From contig JAKIUB010000001.1 in the NCBI GenBank assembly GCA_021647745.1, positions 62,001 through 126,000 of the forward strand: 64,000 nucleotides of DNA. Reading direction: 5' to 3'. Every line of letters begins with the position of its first letter. The first letter of the stretch is position 1. The DNA comes from Paracoccaceae bacterium. GTDB taxonomy: Bacteria > Pseudomonadota > Alphaproteobacteria > Rhodobacterales > Rhodobacteraceae. Positions 24,301 through 33,539 of this stretch are shown one piece after another. A model generated the notes under the pieces. That model ran no database searches. It was not told the origin of the DNA and saw nothing but the letters and a program-made list of their open reading frames with translations. A program made the translations under genes and the position numbers.

Positions 24301-25296
24301 TTAAAGCATGTTAATCGGCAGATTGGGAGCCACTTCCAACTGCTTGTCACTATCCTGCTCAATATAGTCAAAGGTAGCCATCGCAATCATCGCGCCGTTA
24401 TCGGTGGCCCATTTCAGCGGGGGCAAGGCGAGCCTCGCCCCGGTATCCTCGCATAGTAATTTCATGGCATTGCGCAGTTGCGGGCTGGCTGAAACCCCGC
24501 CAACCACGATCAGGCTCGCGGGGCGATAATGCGAAATCGCGGCCCGGCATTTACCAACCAAAACCTCCATGCAAGCCGCCACGAATGATGCCGCCACATC
24601 CGCGATCACCGGCTCCGGGTTTTGCTCCATATAGCGGCGCACCGAAGATTTGAGACCGGAAAACGAAAACTCGAACCCCTTGCCAAGCATGGGCCGGGGG
24701 AAACGGATGGTCGCTCTGCCGGTTTTGGCCAGCCGGTCAATCTCTGGCCCGCCGGGAAAGCCAAGCCCCAGCATGCGGGCGACCTTGTCATAGGCTTCAC
24801 CCACTGAATCATCCCGCGTGGTGCCAACCAGTTCAATGCTTGTGGCATTTTTCATGAAGGCCAGTAGCGTATGCCCGCCCGAAGCCAGCAGCACAATCGC
24901 CGGGTAATCCACCGTGCCACCCTCCAGGAGCGGGCTGCGCAAATGCCCGCGCAAGTGGTTGACCCCGTAAACCGGCAGCCCCCACCCCGCGCCAAGGCCG
25001 CTGGCGGTGTGAATACCCACCAAAAGAGAGCCGATCAGACCCGGCCCGCGCGTCACCCCGATGGCGGCCAGACCGGCAGGGGGCACGCCGGCTTCTTTCA
25101 GCACAGCCGAGACCGTGGGGATAATAGCCGCCACATGGGCGCGGCTGGCAAATTCGGGATAAATTCCGCCATAGCCTTCATGGACCTCGACCTGCGAGGC
25201 GGTCTTGCAGGACAGCACGTGGCCGCTTTGGTCAACAACCGCGATGGAGGTATCATCACATGAGGTCTCGATGCCGAGGATAAGCTTTGGGGTCAT
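24301..25296 (-). CDS. tsaD: tRNA t6A threonylcarbamoyltransferase TsaD
   Basis: 331 residues of the ASKHA fold. It starts G-I-E-T-S-C-D-D-T-S, and the metal-binding H-x3-H is His114/His118 (V-N-H-L-R-G-H, with Arg where Glu is frequent). A-S-G-G-H and the late V-V-G-G-V-S-A-S / D-N-G-A-M-I motifs are present. It transfers the threonylcarbamoyl group from TC-AMP to A37 of ANN-decoding tRNAs, with TsaB and TsaE. Its ATG overlaps the tsaC stop by 4 bases. It is the last gene of a four-gene t6A operon. Confidence 0.95.
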   Translation of the reverse strand: MTPKLILGIETSCDDTSIAVVDQSGHVLSCKTASQVEVHEGYGGIYPEFASRAHVAAIIPTVSAVLKEAGVPPAGLAAIGVTRGPGLIGSLLVGIHTASGLGAGWGLPVYGVNHLRGHLRSPLLEGGTVDYPAIVLLASGGHTLLAFMKNATSIELVGTTRDDSVGEAYDKVARMLGLGFPGGPEIDRLAKTGRATIRFPRPMLGKGFEFSFSGLKSSVRRYMEQNPEPVIADVAASFVAACMEVLVGKCRAAISHYRPASLIVVGGVSASPQLRNAMKLLCEDTGARLALPPLKWATDNGAMIAMATFDYIEQDSDKQLEVAPNLPINML

Positions 25297-25880
25297 ATTG
25301 CCAATACCTCCCTGAGGGCGGCCTCGCTGAGCGCGCCGCGCCGCTCAACGGTGAAGGGGGTGGTTCGGCTGTTAATCAGGGTCGAGGCCGCGCCGGAGCG
25401 GGGGCCGTCATCTCTGGTGATATCGGGTTTGCCATAAAGCTGGCGTAAAATACCTTCGGGTGTTTCCTGTGTCTCCTGCCCGCTTTTATTGGCGCTGGTA
25501 GCCATCAGCGGGCCGGTTTGCAATATCAGCTCGCGCAAGAACGGATCGTCGGGCAGGCGCAGGGCCAGCTCGGAGCGCCCAAGCAGCCATGCCGGCGTGC
25601 GGGCCTGGTCCAGCCCGAGCACAAAGCTGAGCGCGCCGGGTATATACCCCGCCAGCACCAAGCGATTGATGCGGGCATCCGGCATGACCCCGAGTGCATC
25701 AAGCTGGGAAATATCCCCCAGCAGCACTTGCAGGTTTTTGTTTGCGGGCCGGTTTTTAAGCGCGAATATCCGCGCGACCGCCGCCGGAAGGTCAGGGCGG
25801 GCCATCAAGCCATAGACCGTATCGGTCGGCAAAAGCGCAACACCGCCGCCATCCAGTATTTTTATCACCTTATCCAGCAT
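25293..25880 (-). CDS. tsaC: L-threonylcarbamoyladenylate synthase TsaC (YrdC type)
   Basis: Start at 25880 (M-L-D-K-V-I-K), 6 bases after GAGGG and overlapping the tsaB end by 11 bases; the longer frame to 26093 is the shadow of tsaB. 195 residues, so the YrdC domain only, without the Sua5 extension. Motifs: P-T-D-T-V-Y-G-L (about 19-26), K-N-R-P, and S-A-N-K-S-G (about 124-129). It makes TC-AMP from Thr, bicarbonate and ATP. The second-last gene of the t6A operon. Confidence 0.93.
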   Translation of the reverse strand: MLDKVIKILDGGGVALLPTDTVYGLMARPDLPAAVARIFALKNRPANKNLQVLLGDISQLDALGVMPDARINRLVLAGYIPGALSFVLGLDQARTPAWLLGRSELALRLPDDPFLRELILQTGPLMATSANKSGQETQETPEGILRQLYGKPDITRDDGPRSGAASTLINSRTTPFTVERRGALSEAALREVLAI

Positions 25881-26490
25881 CAAAAACCCTCGCTTCGGTT
25901 TCGACCAACGGCACCACCGGGCCTGTCGCCACAGCTTCTTCCAGCAAACCAAGCACAGTTCCGGGCGAAACCTCGATTTTCGACCAGAGAGTATCGGGCA
26001 AAGAAGGGAGGGAAACAGCTTCGGGCGTGGCGTCTCCAGCCACCACCACCGGTCCCTGAAAGCTGCGGGGGATAATCTCGCCCTCGGGGGCAAAGCCGGT
26101 TTCTACAAGCTTTCCGCCCCGAACCAGCCCCCAGTGAAACTGGCGCCGCGCCGCTTTGCGTAGCACAAGGCAAGGGCGCGCATGGGCTTTTTCGCAGTAA
26201 ACGCCCAGAATAACAAACGCGCCAAGCCCGACAACCGGAACCTTGCGTGCAAAGCCCAGCCCGTTGGCAAAGGCCACGGCAGAGCGGGTCGCGCCAAGCC
26301 GGCCCGGCCCGATATCAACGATAATCTGTGTGATATCCTCCATGTTGGCACCGATTTCTGTTAGTGCGGCGGCAAGCTCCTGCCCGTAATCCAGTCGTTG
26401 GACCTGCGCAAAGTTGCGCTCGAAAAGCAAGCTGCCATCCCATAGCACAATAGAGGGCTTCCCCGAGGAGGTTTGCAAAAACAGCTTCAT
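25870..26490 (-). CDS. tsaB: t6A complex subunit TsaB
   Basis: Start at 26490 (M-K-L-F-L-Q-T-S-S), overlapping the tsaE stop by 4 bases. 206 residues. The first strand is unusual: Q-T-S-S where most relatives read D-T-A or D-T-S. Later parts fit the family: I-V-D-I-G-P-G-R-L-G-A-T-R-S-A-V (about 66-81, compare GPGSFTGLR) followed by A-F-A-N-G-L. TsaB dimerises with TsaD and is not itself catalytic, which tolerates drift in the ATP-site residues. Assignment rests on the GPG motif plus operon position. Confidence 0.85.
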   Translation of the reverse strand: MKLFLQTSSGKPSIVLWDGSLLFERNFAQVQRLDYGQELAAALTEIGANMEDITQIIVDIGPGRLGATRSAVAFANGLGFARKVPVVGLGAFVILGVYCEKAHARPCLVLRKAARRQFHWGLVRGGKLVETGFAPEGEIIPRSFQGPVVVAGDATPEAVSLPSLPDTLWSKIEVSPGTVLGLLEEAVATGPVVPLVETEARVFDAG

Positions 26491-26978
26491 GCCTCCCCCT
26501 CCATATAAGCGGCCAATGCCCCGCGCAGCAGTGCTTCGCCCCGCGCGCCATAGGCCGAAAAATGCGCGACGCGCTGGGTTTCGACATCTCCCGTAGCTAG
26601 TTCTATTTGCACCCAGTGCTCGAATTCGTCTTCCAGCATGGCACCCCATTCAATAAAGCAAATACCGCTTTCCAGCTCTGCCTCCAGTCCGAGATCGGTG
26701 AATTCGGTGGTTGTTTTCAGTCGGTAGGCATCAATATGTAGCACCGGAGATTTGGTGCATTGGTAAAGATTGGCGATCGTATAGGTCGGGCTGCTGACGA
26801 TATCCTTCGAGCCAAGTGCCGCCAGCGCTGCCCTGACAAAAAATGTTTTGCCCGCCGCCAGCCCGCCATTGAGCAGCAGCACATCGCCCGCCCCGAGCTG
26901 GCCGGCAAAAGCGGCCGCGAGGCGCGCGGTATCTTTGGGTGCGCCAAGGGGCAGGGGGGGAGGCTGGTTCTGGGTCAT
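26487..26978 (-). CDS. tsaE: t6A complex ATPase TsaE
   Basis: Start at 26978 (M-T-Q-N-Q-P-P-P); the longer frame upstream has no coding character. 163 residues. Walker A is G-G-L-A-A-G-K-T (about 38-45), followed by the family pattern S-S-P-T-Y-T-I-A-N-L-Y and H-I-D-A-Y-R-L, and F-I-E-W-G (Walker B-like region). It drives turnover of the TsaBD complex. First gene of the operon; the promoter should lie between it and the divergent hemA, in 26979-27222. Confidence 0.93.
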   Translation of the reverse strand: MTQNQPPPLPLGAPKDTARLAAAFAGQLGAGDVLLLNGGLAAGKTFFVRAALAALGSKDIVSSPTYTIANLYQCTKSPVLHIDAYRLKTTTEFTDLGLEAELESGICFIEWGAMLEDEFEHWVQIELATGDVETQRVAHFSAYGARGEALLRGALAAYMEGEA

Positions 26979-27222
26979 GTCAGGCCGGTGATTATGGGTT
27001 TTGCCTGTCTTTTCACACCCCTCGCGCCGCGTCAATATCCGGACAGGGCGGCAAATTCGCCCCCGCCACCCCCGAGAGCTGAAAAATAGCGGGCGCACTC
27101 GCGCACATCCCCTGAAACAGGCCGAAAAAACTATAAATTTACCATGATGCGGCATTTTGTTGGGTGAAAAAGAAATTTGCTTGCGCTATAGAGACCCCAT
27201 GCCATTCTCTCGGAGACCGTTC

Positions 27223-28446
27223 ATGGATTATAACACATATCTGGACACAGCGCTAAACGCGCTGCACAGCGAAGACCGCTATCGTGTCTTTATGGATATT
27301 GTGCGCCAGAAAGGCCGGTTTCCCCGCGCTAAATGGAACCGCCCTGACGGCACCGTGCAGGATATTGCGGTGTGGTGTGGCAATGACTATCTCGGCATGG
27401 GGCAAAACCCTGTAGTGCTGGAGGCCATGCACGAAGCGATCGAGCATGCCGGCGCCGGCTCTGGCGGCACGCGCAATATTTCGGGCACCACTGCCTATCA
27501 TACTGCGCTTGAAGCTGAAATCGCCGACCTGCACCAGAAAGAAGACGCGTTGGTTTTTACCTCGGCCTATATTGCCAATGATGCTACCCTTTCGACTCTG
27601 CCCAGGCTCTTTCCGGGGCTGGTCATATTTTCCGACGAGCTGAACCATGCTTCGATGATTGAAGGATTGCGGCGGGGCAGGGGCGAAAAGCACATCTGGC
27701 GCCATAATGATATTGCCCACCTGCGCAAATTGCTCGAAGCGGCGGACCCTGCCGCGCCAAAGCTGATTGCTTTTGAGTCGGTATACTCGATGGATGGTGA
27801 TTTTGGCCCATTGGAAGAAGTGTGCGATCTGGCCGAGGAATTCGGGGCGCTGACCTATCTTGACGAGGTTCATGCCGTAGGCATGTATGGCCCGCGGGGC
27901 GGCGGGGTTTCCGAGCAGCTTGGCCTGACAGGCCGTATAGATATTATCAACGGCACCTTGGGCAAGGCTTACGGGGTGATGGGCGGCTATATTGCGGCGA
28001 GTACCAAAATGGTTGATGCCGTGCGTTCCTATGCGCCGGGGTTTATTTTTACAACATCATTGCCACCGGCGGTGCTGGCAGGGGCTGCGGCCTCTATCCG
28101 CTACCTCAAGGAGCACCAAGAGCTGCGTGACCGGCAACAAGAAGCGGCGCGGGTGCTGAAAATGCGGCTCAAGGCCATGGGTTTGCCGGTGATGGATAGC
28201 CCGAGCCATATCGTGCCGGTGCATGTGGGTAATCCTGCCAAATGCAAAATACTGTCAGATTCGCTATTGCAGGATTTTGGTATCTATGTCCAGCCGATCA
28301 ATTTTCCGACTGTGCCGCGCGGTACCGAGCGCCTGCGCTTCACTCCCTCGCCGGTGCATGATGGCGGTATGATGGATGAGCTGGTCCATGCGCTGGACAG
28401 CTTATGGAAGCAATGCGAACTGGCCCGTTCGGCCGTTGCCTGCTGA
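27223..28446 (+). CDS. hemA: 5-aminolevulinate synthase
   Basis: Start at ATG 27223 behind GGAGA, giving 407 residues, the usual alphaproteobacterial length. PLP-dependent alpha-oxoamine synthase fold: H-N-D region, V-Y-S-M-D-G-D (187-193), L-D-E-V-H-A-V-G (213-220), and the PLP Lys in G-T-L-G-K-A-Y-G (Lys248, the same number as in Rhodobacter capsulatus ALAS). It condenses glycine and succinyl-CoA, the C4 route to heme, in the cytoplasm. Transcribed alone and divergent from the t6A operon. It feeds the heme used by the oxidase and ctaB products of this window. Confidence 0.96.
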   Translation: MDYNTYLDTALNALHSEDRYRVFMDIVRQKGRFPRAKWNRPDGTVQDIAVWCGNDYLGMGQNPVVLEAMHEAIEHAGAGSGGTRNISGTTAYHTALEAEIADLHQKEDALVFTSAYIANDATLSTLPRLFPGLVIFSDELNHASMIEGLRRGRGEKHIWRHNDIAHLRKLLEAADPAAPKLIAFESVYSMDGDFGPLEEVCDLAEEFGALTYLDEVHAVGMYGPRGGGVSEQLGLTGRIDIINGTLGKAYGVMGGYIAASTKMVDAVRSYAPGFIFTTSLPPAVLAGAAASIRYLKEHQELRDRQQEAARVLKMRLKAMGLPVMDSPSHIVPVHVGNPAKCKILSDSLLQDFGIYVQPINFPTVPRGTERLRFTPSPVHDGGMMDELVHALDSLWKQCELARSAVAC

Positions 28447-28588
28447 TCATGGGCGCTTTCCTGCGCACATAGCTGGACACCGCTAAAAAGAATACATAAA
28501 AGACCTCAATAAAATGTTACAATCGTGAAAGAAACTCGGAAAGAGCCGATTCGATTGCCTACGAGCATCGCAACACAAAGGCAGAGCA

Positions 28589-29770
28589 GTGACCCGCACT
28601 GATAAAGACATGGCAGATGTGCAGGGGTTTGATTCGTTTGAATTGCGCCTTGGCGACGAGCTGCGCGGTGAGCGGGCGACGCTGGGCAAATCTTTGCTCG
28701 ATGTGCAGCGTGATCTGCGGATCAAGGCCAGCTATATCGCCGCGATCGAAAACTGTGATCTTTCTGTCTTTAAAAACACCGGCTTTCTGGCCGGATATGT
28801 GCGCTCTTATGCCCGCTATCTGGAGCTGGACCCCGAAGCCACCTATGCCCGTTTTTGCGCCGAGTCCAATTTCAAGGGCGCACACGCCGATCTTGGTCGC
28901 CAGCGCAAAGGCGCGGACAAGGCGCGCGTTGCCGCTATCTCGGCTTCTGCCATTAATGATTTTAACCCGGTTTTCGGGGGCGGCACCGCGCAGCGCAGCC
29001 GCATCCTTGATCTTTCGGCATTTGCGCCGCTGCTGGTGATGCTCGCGCTGATCGCGGCATTGATCTTTGGCGGCTGGACCCTGCTGAAGGATATCCAGCG
29101 TGTCGATATCGCGCCGGTCGAGCAATCCCCCGTGGTGCTGGATAGTGTCGAGATGGCCGGTTTTGCCGAGGGGCTGGATTCGGCCGCGCTGGCGCGTTCC
29201 TCCGAGCAGGCAATGGACATGAACCGCCTTTACTCCAATCGCGCGCTGAGCGTGCCTGTGGTTACCCCGCGCGATGGCCCGATTTTTGATATCAACAAAC
29301 AGATGGCTAGCAGCTTTTCCGTGCCGGTTGTGCCACAAACCGGCGCGCTGCAAGCCACAACCCTCACGGTGGAGGGTGCGAATCCCGCTGCCGAAATCGG
29401 TGAGCCGGTGGTGCGGGTTGCCCGCGCCGAGCCACTGATTAGTATTTTTGCCCAAAGAGAAGCCTGGGTGCGGGTCAGCGCTGCCGATGGCTCTGTTTTA
29501 TTCGAGAAAATCCTTGCCCCCGGCGAGGAATACACCCTGCCGGCCCGCAGCGAGCTGGCAACTTTGCGTGCCGGCAATGCCGACTGGTTGTTTTTGATGG
29601 TTGACGGGCAGGTTTTCGGACCGCTCAAAGGGGTGAATAGCGTGGCCAGCAATGTGTCTTTGACCGCTGCCAATATCACTGATAGCTATCCGCCGCTGGG
29701 CACGTTGACCGCCGAAATGCAGGTTGTTTCCGAAGACCTGACCCGCGCCGCTGCGCTGGAAACCGAATAA
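28589..29770 (+). CDS. RodZ-like membrane protein with N-terminal helix-turn-helix (HTH_25, DUF4115)
   Basis: GTG start at 28589 after AAAGG; an in-frame ATG at 28610 is possible. 393 residues: an Xre-type HTH domain (about 18-90, with L-G-D-E-L-R-G-E-R and I-E-N-C-D-L-S-V-F), a basic linker, one membrane helix (about 150-168), a long low-complexity periplasmic part, and a C-terminal DUF4115 domain (about 290-355, E-A-W-V-R-V..L-P-G-like E-E-Y). The layout matches RodZ, which links MreB to the membrane and supports rod shape. Located directly before ispG, as in many bacteria. Confidence 0.85.
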   Translation: MTRTDKDMADVQGFDSFELRLGDELRGERATLGKSLLDVQRDLRIKASYIAAIENCDLSVFKNTGFLAGYVRSYARYLELDPEATYARFCAESNFKGAHADLGRQRKGADKARVAAISASAINDFNPVFGGGTAQRSRILDLSAFAPLLVMLALIAALIFGGWTLLKDIQRVDIAPVEQSPVVLDSVEMAGFAEGLDSAALARSSEQAMDMNRLYSNRALSVPVVTPRDGPIFDINKQMASSFSVPVVPQTGALQATTLTVEGANPAAEIGEPVVRVARAEPLISIFAQREAWVRVSAADGSVLFEKILAPGEEYTLPARSELATLRAGNADWLFLMVDGQVFGPLKGVNSVASNVSLTAANITDSYPPLGTLTAEMQVVSEDLTRAAALETE

Positions 29771-29856
29771 CTCCGTTATTAATATCTCCCTGCGTGACAA
29801 TTGCGGCTTTGAGCGCTACATCTCCATTTGAACAACTCTATATATGGTGCTTCCGC

Positions 29857-30966
29857 ATGACCCATAACCCTATCCGACCATGGCGTGATATTGTGCGCCG
29901 CAAAAGCCGCCAGATCATGGTGGGGGATGTGCCTGTGGGCGGCGGCGCCCCGATCAGCGTGCAAACCATGACCAACACTATCACTTCCGATGTCGCGGCG
30001 ACCGTAGCGCAAATAACCGCTTGTGCCGAAGCCGGAGCCGATATCGTGCGGGTTTCCTGCCCAGATGTGGCAGCGACCAAGGCTTTCAAGGAGATCGTCA
30101 GGGAAAGCCCGGTGCCGCTGGTGGCGGATATCCACTTTCATTACAAGCGCGGGGTCGAGGCAGCCGAGGCGGGCGCGGCCTGTTTGCGCATTAATCCGGG
30201 CAATATCGGTAGCCCCGAGCGGGTGCGCGAAGTGATCGCCGCCGCCAAGGATAACGGCTGCTCCATCCGCATCGGGGTTAATGCCGGAAGCCTCGAGCGC
30301 CACTTGCTGGAAAAATACGGCGAGCCGTGCCCCGAGGCGATGATAGAAAGCGCGCTGGATCATATCCGTATCCTGCTCGATAATAATTTCGACAATTTCA
30401 AAATCAGCGTCAAAGCCTCTGATGTGTTTATGTCTGCGAGCGCCTATCAGGGGCTGGCAGAGGCTACGGATGCTCCCATTCACCTTGGCATTACCGAGGC
30501 GGGCGGGTTGGTTTCGGGCACAATAAAAAGCGCCATCGGGCTTGGCACACTGCTCTGGGCCGGTATTGGTGATACGATCAGGGTATCGCTTTCGGCTGAC
30601 CCTGTGCGCGAGGTCAAAGCCGGTTTCGAAATTCTTAAATCTCTCGGGCTGCGGCATCGGGGGGTTAATATCATCTCCTGCCCGTCTTGTGCGCGGCAAG
30701 GGTTTGATGTGATCAAAACCGTCGAGGCGCTTGAGTTGCGCCTTGAGCATATTCGCACTCCGATCAGCCTGAGTATTATCGGCTGTGTGGTCAATGGTCC
30801 CGGAGAGGCGCTAATGACCGATGTCGGCTTTACCGGTGGCGGGGCGGGCAGCGGTATGGTTTATGTGGCCGGAAAACAAGATCACAAGCTGGACAATAGT
30901 GCCATGATCGACCATATTGTCGAGCTGGTAGAGGCGCGTGCAGCGCTGATTGATAAAGGTTCTTGA
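29857..30966 (+). CDS. ispG: 4-hydroxy-3-methylbut-2-enyl diphosphate synthase (flavodoxin) IspG
   Basis: Start at ATG 29857 (M-T-H-N-P-I-R-P-W); the frame is open from 29794 but has no ribosome site there. 369 residues. TIM-barrel N-terminal part (S-V-Q-T-M-T-N-T, A-D-I-H-F-H-Y, R-I-N-P-G-N-I-G) and a C-terminal 4Fe-4S domain with Cys in S-C-P-S-C and I-G-C-V-V-N-G-P-G-E. It makes HMBPP, the penultimate step of the MEP isoprenoid pathway. Joined end to end with a DUF1499 gene downstream. Confidence 0.95.
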   Translation: MTHNPIRPWRDIVRRKSRQIMVGDVPVGGGAPISVQTMTNTITSDVAATVAQITACAEAGADIVRVSCPDVAATKAFKEIVRESPVPLVADIHFHYKRGVEAAEAGAACLRINPGNIGSPERVREVIAAAKDNGCSIRIGVNAGSLERHLLEKYGEPCPEAMIESALDHIRILLDNNFDNFKISVKASDVFMSASAYQGLAEATDAPIHLGITEAGGLVSGTIKSAIGLGTLLWAGIGDTIRVSLSADPVREVKAGFEILKSLGLRHRGVNIISCPSCARQGFDVIKTVEALELRLEHIRTPISLSIIGCVVNGPGEALMTDVGFTGGGAGSGMVYVAGKQDHKLDNSAMIDHIVELVEARAALIDKGS

Positions 30967-31455
30967 ATGTTACGTATGGCGATCTATCTGGTTTTAGCAA
31001 TTTCCGCAATTATCGGGGCGCTGTATGTGCGGGTGATTACTGCCAGCCACGACCCGGCCGAGTGGCATGTGGATCCCTATAATATCACCCGCCCGATTTC
31101 TCCCAACACCTATTACGTGGCACCGCAAGGTATGGTCGAGGCCATGGTAGACCGCGAGGCTGCGGTATACGCGGCTCCGGCAGCCATTATGGCCAAGGCT
31201 TTTGATGATTATGTGATGACCCAGCCTAGAGTCACCCGGCTTGCAGGCAGTGTGGAGGAAGGTTGGCTGACTTATGTGCAGCGCACCCCCGTTTTGCGTA
31301 TGCCTGATTATATCTCGGTGCAGTTTATGGATTTCGAGGATGGCGGCTCGGCGATGGCTATCTATTCCCGCTCTCGCTACGGTTATGGGGATATGGGGGT
31401 CAACAAAGCCCGTATTGATATATGGTTACAATCTCTCGCCTCATTTGAAGAATAA
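30967..31455 (+). CDS. DUF1499-family protein with N-terminal anchor
   Basis: 162 residues starting one base after the ispG stop. One membrane helix or signal anchor (about 4-24), then a DUF1499-like domain, recognised from F-M-D-F-E-D-G-G-S-A-M-A-I-Y-S-R-S-R-Y-G and M-G-V-N-K-A-R-I-D-I-W-L near the C-terminus. Function not known; it is often near isoprenoid or cell envelope genes. Three bases before prfA, so probably in one operon ispG-DUF1499-prfA-prmC. Confidence 0.8.
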   Translation: MLRMAIYLVLAISAIIGALYVRVITASHDPAEWHVDPYNITRPISPNTYYVAPQGMVEAMVDREAAVYAAPAAIMAKAFDDYVMTQPRVTRLAGSVEEGWLTYVQRTPVLRMPDYISVQFMDFEDGGSAMAIYSRSRYGYGDMGVNKARIDIWLQSLASFEE

Positions 31456-31458
31456 CCC

Positions 31459-32514
31459 ATGATACCCGAACAGAAACTGGAGCAAATCTGCCAGCGGTTT
31501 GCTTTTATCGAGGCCAGGCTCAACGAGGGTGCTGCGGTGAGCGAGCTGGCATCGCTGTCAAAAGAATATTCGGACCTCAAATCGGTGGTCGAGCAGATCG
31601 ACGCTTACCGCCAGATGCTGGCGGACAAGGTCGAGGCCGAAGAGATGCTGGCCGACCCCGAGATGAAAGAACTGGGCGAGGAGGAGCTGGCAAGCCTGAA
31701 AGAGGCATTGCCCGCCGCCGAGCGCAAGGTCATGCTGTCGCTGCTGCCCAAAGACAAGGCCGACGAAAAGCCGGCGATCATGGAGCTGCGCGCCGGCACC
31801 GGCGGTGACGAAGCCGCGCTGTTTGTCGCGGATCTGTTGCGCATGTATCAACGGCTGGCCGAAAACAACGGCTGGAAGCTGGAGATCGTCGAAGAATCCC
31901 AAACCGAGATTGGCGGCTATAAAGAAGTGATCGCCAATATCACCGGCAAAGACGTATATGCGCGGCTGAAATTTGAAAGCGGCGTGCACCGTGTGCAGCG
32001 GGTGCCTGCGACGGAAAGCGGGGGCAGGGTGCATACCTCTGCCGCCACCGTGGCGGTGCTGCCCGAGGCCGAGGAGGTCGATATCGACATCCCGACAAAA
32101 GATATCCGCATTGATACCATGCGCAGCTCTGGCGCTGGTGGCCAGCATGTGAACACCACCGATTCAGCCGTGCGCATCACCCACCTGCCGACCGGCCTTG
32201 TGGTTACCAGCTCTGAAAAATCGCAACACCGCAACCGCGCCAAGGCGATGCAGGTGCTGCGCGCGCGGCTATATGATATGGAACGCCAGAAGCTTGACGA
32301 CGCGCGTTCAACCGCGCGCAAGGGGCAGGTTGGCTCGGGGGATCGCTCGGAGCGCATCCGCACCTATAATTACCCGCAAGGGCGGGTAACGGACCACCGC
32401 ATCAACCTCACACTCTATAAGCTCGATCAGGTGTTGCAGGGTGACCTTGATGAAATCATTGACGGGCTGACCGCTGCGGATCAGGCCGACAAGCTGGCAG
32501 AGCTGGCGCTGTGA
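31459..32514 (+). CDS. prfA: Peptide chain release factor 1
   Basis: 351 residues. The catalytic G-G-Q lies in S-G-A-G-G-Q-H-V-N-T-T-D-S-A-V-R (about residues 221-236). The tripeptide anticodon reads P-A-T near residue 180 (R-V-P-A-T-E-S-G-G-R-V-H-T-S), which defines RF1 (UAA/UAG) against RF2. It releases nascent protein at stop codons. It overlaps prmC by 4 bases, the enzyme that methylates its GGQ glutamine. Confidence 0.97.
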   Translation: MIPEQKLEQICQRFAFIEARLNEGAAVSELASLSKEYSDLKSVVEQIDAYRQMLADKVEAEEMLADPEMKELGEEELASLKEALPAAERKVMLSLLPKDKADEKPAIMELRAGTGGDEAALFVADLLRMYQRLAENNGWKLEIVEESQTEIGGYKEVIANITGKDVYARLKFESGVHRVQRVPATESGGRVHTSAATVAVLPEAEEVDIDIPTKDIRIDTMRSSGAGGQHVNTTDSAVRITHLPTGLVVTSSEKSQHRNRAKAMQVLRARLYDMERQKLDDARSTARKGQVGSGDRSERIRTYNYPQGRVTDHRINLTLYKLDQVLQGDLDEIIDGLTAADQADKLAELAL

Positions 32515-33347
32515 GCGAGAGCATCCGCTCGACGCTGGAGCGCGCGACCATGATGCTTTCTGCTGCGGGGATTGAGGATGCGGTGCGCGATGCCCGTATT
32601 TTGCTCGCCCATATACTGAAGGTTGATCAATCGGCGCTTAACGCACGGCTGGACGAGCGCCTGAAGCAATCAGCGCTTTATAGTATGGACAGGGTAATAG
32701 CGGTGCGCAGCCTGCATCAGCCGGTGTCCCACATCATCGGCAAGCGCAGCTTCTGGAACCATGAATTTCTGGTCAATTCAGATGTGCTGGACCCGCGACC
32801 CGATACCGAAACCCTGGTTGCCGCCGCGCTTGAGCAGTCGTTTGACAATGTGCTTGATCTCGGAACCGGCAGCGGCGCGATTATTCTTAGCCTGCTGGCC
32901 GAGCGCCCCGCTGCCATGGGTGTTGCCACTGATATCAGCCCAAAAGCGCTGGATATGGCACGGCGCAATGCGGGCCGCATCGGCGTGGCGGATCGCGTGC
33001 AGTTTACCGAGGCTGACTGGTTTTCCGGCCTCTCCGGCCGGTTTGATCTCATCGTCAGTAATCCGCCTTATATCGCGGAAAACGAGATGGAAGGGTTGCC
33101 CCCCGAAGTGCGCGACTGGGAGCCGCACCTTGCCCTGACACCCGGGGAAGACGGGCTGGCGGCGTATCGTATTCTGGCGACAGGGCTGGCCGGTTTCCTT
33201 GCGCCTGCGGGGCGGGCGTTGTTTGAAATCGGCTACCGACAGGCGGCGGATGTTAGTGATGTTTTTACCGAAGCCGGCTTTATTCAACCTCGAGTGTTGC
33301 AAGATATGTCGGGCCATGACCGTGTGATCCTTGTCAGCTCCAAATAA
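32511..33347 (+). CDS. prmC: Release factor glutamine N5-methyltransferase
   Basis: 278 residues; its start overlaps the prfA stop. SAM-binding motif I is V-L-D-L-G-T-G-S-G-A-I (about 116-126), and the amide-methylase motif is N-P-P-Y-I (about 183-187). An N-terminal helical domain (1-90) binds the release factor. It methylates the GGQ glutamine of RF1 and RF2. Co-translated with its substrate. Confidence 0.96.
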   Translation: MSESIRSTLERATMMLSAAGIEDAVRDARILLAHILKVDQSALNARLDERLKQSALYSMDRVIAVRSLHQPVSHIIGKRSFWNHEFLVNSDVLDPRPDTETLVAAALEQSFDNVLDLGTGSGAIILSLLAERPAAMGVATDISPKALDMARRNAGRIGVADRVQFTEADWFSGLSGRFDLIVSNPPYIAENEMEGLPPEVRDWEPHLALTPGEDGLAAYRILATGLAGFLAPAGRALFEIGYRQAADVSDVFTEAGFIQPRVLQDMSGHDRVILVSSK

Positions 33348-33539
33348 GACAAAAAAATTTACTATTTACTACAAAAAGGCTTGTTATTTGGGCTGAAAAC
33401 CGTCTACACTAACCTACCTGCACGGATAGAACCTCGGGCTCTCCAGTTAAACGCAGATATGTTAATCGAAAATCGGGCGGTTAAAAACCAAATTCCAGGC
33501 AAAATGCTTGATGGCTCCGGTAAGGATAAAAATCAAAAT

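Noticed and set aside
28559..29455. 298-codon minus-strand open frame
   Set aside because: Antisense shadow of the RodZ-like gene; His/Arg/Gly-rich without domain pattern.
29779..30750. 323-codon minus-strand open frame
   Set aside because: Antisense shadow of ispG, which has full family motifs.
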